Positions 32,370-32,488 of a stretch of DNA of 32,488 nt are shown here, in pieces. Both the position numbers and the translations under genes were made by a program. The stretch comes from Gammaproteobacteria bacterium (GTDB lineage Bacteria; Pseudomonadota; Gammaproteobacteria; Steroidobacterales; Steroidobacteraceae): positions 1 through 32,488 of the forward strand of contig VGVB01000034.1 in assembly GCA_016882265.1 (NCBI GenBank). Direction: 5' to 3'. The notes below the pieces were generated by a model, which saw nothing but the letters and a program-made list of their open reading frames with translations, searched no databases and was not told the origin of the DNA. How positions within the stretch are numbered: position 1 is the first letter of the stretch; each line of letters starts with the position of its first letter.

Positions 32370-32404
32370 GGTGCCGGTGTTACGGTTTCGGTACCACCGG
32401 CACC
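32370..32404. promoter_or_regulatory. Inverted repeat upstream of the amine dehydrogenase operon
   Basis: GGTGCCGGTG (32370-32379) and CACCGGCACC (32395-32404) pair over 10 bases around a 15-base spacer. It lies 56 bases upstream of the heavy-chain start and 63 bases before the possible rightward gene at 32467, so it could be an operator. The rest of the 152-base gap (32315-32466) shows only a TAGAAT -10-like box at 32415-32420 on the plus strand without a good -35. Confidence 0.35.
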
Positions 32405-32466
32405 GGCCAGACCGTAGAATCGGCTGGGGCGCCGGGTGTTCCTGCGTCGTGGAGGGGGTAGGATCG

Positions 32467-32488
32467 ATGGCGACCGCCGCAAGGGCGG
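32467..32488 (+). CDS. Possible 5' end of a divergent gene, cut by the window edge
   Basis: ATG 32467 follows GGAGGGGG and AGGA and opens a frame of at least seven codons (MATAARA). Position divergent from the amine dehydrogenase operon suggests a regulator or transporter, but nothing in seven residues identifies it. Confidence 0.25.

Overview
The window looks like chromosomal DNA of a high-GC, Gram-negative proteobacterium. Evidence for a Gram-negative cell is two TonB-dependent outer-membrane receptors, a small outer-membrane beta-barrel protein, and a periplasmic TTQ amine dehydrogenase with a cytochrome c. Genes are packed with 1-4 base overlaps (ATGA, GTGA, TGATG), and GTG starts are common. 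A gammaproteobacterium is my best guess, but nothing here fixes the class. No tRNA, rRNA, CRISPR array or intact mobile element was seen. The first 112 bases carry the tail of a gene cut by the edge, possibly an IS630-type transposase.

Left region (about 0.2-10.6 kb). A TetR-type regulator overlaps an exported fusion of an amidohydrolase with a metallo-beta-lactamase-fold hydrolase. Convergent to it are a LuxR-type regulator and a VOC protein. Divergent from the VOC gene, across an inverted repeat, lie a TonB-dependent receptor and a secreted heme-c/beta-propeller protein. A GNAT acetyltransferase and a small outer-membrane barrel protein follow.

Middle region (about 10.7-28.3 kb), the most striking part. 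Two divergent transcription units share a 116-base control region holding two AT-rich operator-like palindromes 21 bases apart. The leftward unit encodes an F420-type luciferase-like (LLM) oxidoreductase, hydantoinase/oxoprolinase subunits A and B, a two-module VOC protein, a TonB-dependent receptor and an AbgT-family transporter. This looks like an uptake-plus-catabolism set for an unknown amide-containing or heterocyclic compound. The rightward unit begins with an XRE-cupin regulator and continues with cofC, a cofG-cofH fusion (FO synthase), F420-dependent glucose-6-phosphate dehydrogenase (fgd), 6-phosphogluconate dehydrogenase (gnd), cofE and cofD. It can therefore make coenzyme F420, reduce it with glucose-6-phosphate, and supply F420H2 to the divergent LLM enzyme. 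6-Phosphogluconolactonase (pgl), the missing step between Fgd and Gnd, lies just beyond in convergent orientation.

Right region (about 28.3-32.5 kb). A leftward operon encodes amine dehydrogenase heavy chain, MauE, MauD, light chain and a monoheme cytochrome c, ending in pgl. The order B-E-D-A-cytochrome resembles aromatic amine dehydrogenase (aau) clusters. All light-chain residues needed for the tryptophan tryptophylquinone cofactor are present. The substrate cannot be read from the sequence.

A 13-base core, GGGGACGCTTCCC, recurs six times (five exact) at three gene boundaries. Each locus forms hairpins that abut or contain start or stop codons. These appear to be a dispersed REP-like family used as terminators, and in one case possibly as a ribosome-site mask.
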